From Acidovorax sp. RAC01 (GTDB lineage: Bacteria; Pseudomonadota; Gammaproteobacteria; Burkholderiales; Burkholderiaceae_C), in NCBI RefSeq assembly GCF_001714725.1, contig NZ_CP016447.1, positions 2,433,001-2,497,000 of the forward strand: a stretch of 64,000 bases of DNA. The letters are read 5' to 3'. A model generated the notes under the pieces. It worked only from the letters and a program-made list of their open reading frames with translations. It did not search any database and was not told where the DNA came from. A program made the translations under genes and the position numbers. Shown one piece after another: positions 62,959 through 64,000 of this stretch; position 1 is the stretch's first letter; every line of letters starts with the position of its first letter.

Positions 62959-63879
62959 TCAGCCCTTTCCAGGATCGGGCACGTTGGATATCCCGCTGCT
63001 TACATGCCCTGCCGGCACATGCCGTGCGGCGGACGTGACGTGGCCCGTCTGGTCGTCGAAAAAGAAGTCGGGCTCGAACTCCCTCAGGAAAGGCCCTTTC
63101 TCCAGGCCCCCCAGAAACATCGCCTCATCCACGCTGATGCCCCAGTCGAGCAGCGTGCGAATGGCGCGTTCGTGTGCCGGGGCACTTCGGGCCGTGACCA
63201 GCGCCGTGCGCACGCGCATGGTGTGCGAAGCGTGGGCGCCCTTCTGCAGCCGGTGCAGGGCAGCCAGCAATGGTTTGAACGGGCCGCCCGCCAGTGGCAT
63301 CCGGGCCTTGTCGACTTCGTTTTCCTGAAACGCTGGCAGGCCCGCCTCCTGGTACACCCTCTCGGCTTCGTCAGAGAAGAGCACGGCGTCGCCGTCAAAG
63401 GCAATGCGCACCTCGTTCGGAAAACGGTCGCCCGCAGGCGTGGAGTCCGTCATCACGCGGGCGGCGGGGAAGCCGATCGACAGCGCCTGCCGTACATCCG
63501 CCTCGTTGGCAGACAGGAACAGGTGCGCGCCCAAAGGCCGCAGGTAGGCAAACGGATCGCGCCCGCGCGTGAACACGCCGCGCTCCACCCGCATGCCGGC
63601 AGCCTGGGCCGATGCAAACACGCGCATGCCGCTGGCCGGGTCGTTACGCGACAGCATGACCACTTCCACCCGCTGGGCATCGGGTGTGTTGAAGGCCAGC
63701 AGCTTGCGCACCAGCGAAAACGCGACGCCTGCGCGGGCCGGCTGGTGCACCAGCGCAAGCTGGTGGCGCATGTAGGCCTCTTCGTCCCCCGATTCGAAGA
63801 GCAGGTTTTCTTCTTCGAAATTGAACAGGGCCCGCGAGGAGATCGCGACCACCAGCTTGTCGTTGAGTGTCACTGCCAT
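62959..63879 (-). CDS. Cytosolic-type 5'-nucleotidase
   Basis: A 306-residue protein beginning LNDKLVVAISSRALFNFEEE, the typical start of the PF06189 5'-nucleotidase family (relatives of NT5C1). Further family features are MRHQLALVHQPARAGVAFSL, EVVMLSRNDPASGMRVFAS, IAFDGDAVLFSDEAERVYQ and LDWGISVDEAMFLGG. The haloacid dehalogenase-like acids are visible in FDGDAVLFSDE. It would dephosphorylate nucleoside monophosphates. No signal peptide is present when starting at the ATG at 63879; a TTG at 63930 would add 17 residues. Confidence 0.88.
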   Translation of the reverse strand: MAVTLNDKLVVAISSRALFNFEEENLLFESGDEEAYMRHQLALVHQPARAGVAFSLVRKLLAFNTPDAQRVEVVMLSRNDPASGMRVFASAQAAGMRVERGVFTRGRDPFAYLRPLGAHLFLSANEADVRQALSIGFPAARVMTDSTPAGDRFPNEVRIAFDGDAVLFSDEAERVYQEAGLPAFQENEVDKARMPLAGGPFKPLLAALHRLQKGAHASHTMRVRTALVTARSAPAHERAIRTLLDWGISVDEAMFLGGLEKGPFLREFEPDFFFDDQTGHVTSAARHVPAGHVSSGISNVPDPGKG

Positions 63880-63951
63880 GGCGTCATTTGCAAAAAGTCC
63901 CGTGGCCAGACCCGGCGGCCTCGCCGGCAATAAAAAGGCACAGGGATACCG

Positions 63952-64000
63952 TCATTTCACGAACTGGTTGAGCTGGATGATGGGCAGCAGAACCGCCAGC
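63952..64000 (-). CDS. C-terminal end of a gene that continues outside the window
   Basis: The last 49 bases read on the minus strand as LAVLLPIIQLNQFVK and then TGA (63952-63954). The hydrophobic end suggests a membrane protein. It is similar in style to the C-terminus of type II secretion GspF proteins, but 15 residues cannot prove this. Confidence 0.3.
   Translation of the reverse strand, partial: LAVLLPIIQLNQFVK

Noticed and set aside
1-64000. CRISPR array, rRNA, tRNA, prophage or complete insertion sequence
   Set aside because: No regularly spaced repeats, no rRNA or tRNA-like sequence, and no transposase, integrase or phage structural gene was recognised on either strand.

Overview
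The window is high-GC DNA with dense, mostly operonic genes. It looks like a chromosome segment of a betaproteobacterium of the Comamonadaceae (Acidovorax-like). Three orphan Bug/TctC binding proteins, an EtfBA pair beside acyl-CoA dehydrogenases, a CphA/CphA' cyanophycin pair and a recurrent AT-rich intergenic element all fit that placement. The taxonomic call is inference from gene content; no rRNA or tRNA gene was seen.

Layout. (1) 1-1551: 3' part of a secreted 5'-nucleotidase. (2) 1.7-17.5 kb: a LysR regulator facing a beta-oxidation cluster with the gene content of the pimeloyl-CoA (pim) operon. It holds a PimF-like hydratase/dehydrogenase, a PimB-like thiolase, a PimC/PimD-like dehydrogenase pair, a PaaG-like isomerase, a family III CoA-transferase, an AMP-forming acyl-CoA ligase, EtfB/EtfA and three orphan Bug binding proteins. 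Together these could capture, activate and oxidise a carboxylic or dicarboxylic acid. (3) 17.7-24.2 kb: an RpiR/SIS regulator, a three-gene ABC importer with a fused double permease (AfuABC/FbpABC type) and transaldolase, which suggests sugar-phosphate uptake. (4) 24.2-28.7 kb: remains of a frameshifted gene, a small KGG-like stress protein and a large HPII-type catalase.

(5) 28.8-40.2 kb, minus strand: a tightly overlapping alpha-glucan/trehalose operon. The order of transcription is a broken glgC, glgX, treZ, a natural malQ-treY fusion, and glgA. (6) 40.4-44.9 kb: small unknown proteins, a DUF3182 protein, an alpha/beta hydrolase and a GSP39-like SDR, probably a stress operon. (7) 45.2-52.7 kb: an HU-like protein with a Lys/Ala-rich tail, a GGDEF diguanylate cyclase, an SGNH lipoprotein, a DUF2628/SPOR protein, a TerB/DUF697 protein and a DsbA/FrnE-type oxidoreductase.

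(8) 52.9-61.4 kb: a cyanophycin locus. CphA, a CphA' paralogue with a degenerate ligase P-loop, and CreA lie on the minus strand. Divergent from them are an unusual ABC exporter with an N-terminal extension and zinc ribbon, and a DUF1854 protein. (9) 61.8-64.0 kb: an unknown small protein, an EF-hand protein, a cytosolic-type 5'-nucleotidase and the last codons of another gene.

Three copies of a long inverted repeat and six copies of an AT-rich element lie between genes. The most notable observations are the glgC internal deletion, the malQ-treY fusion, the cyanophycin-linked ABC exporter and CphA' paralogue, the transporter/transaldolase locus, and the dispersed intergenic elements.
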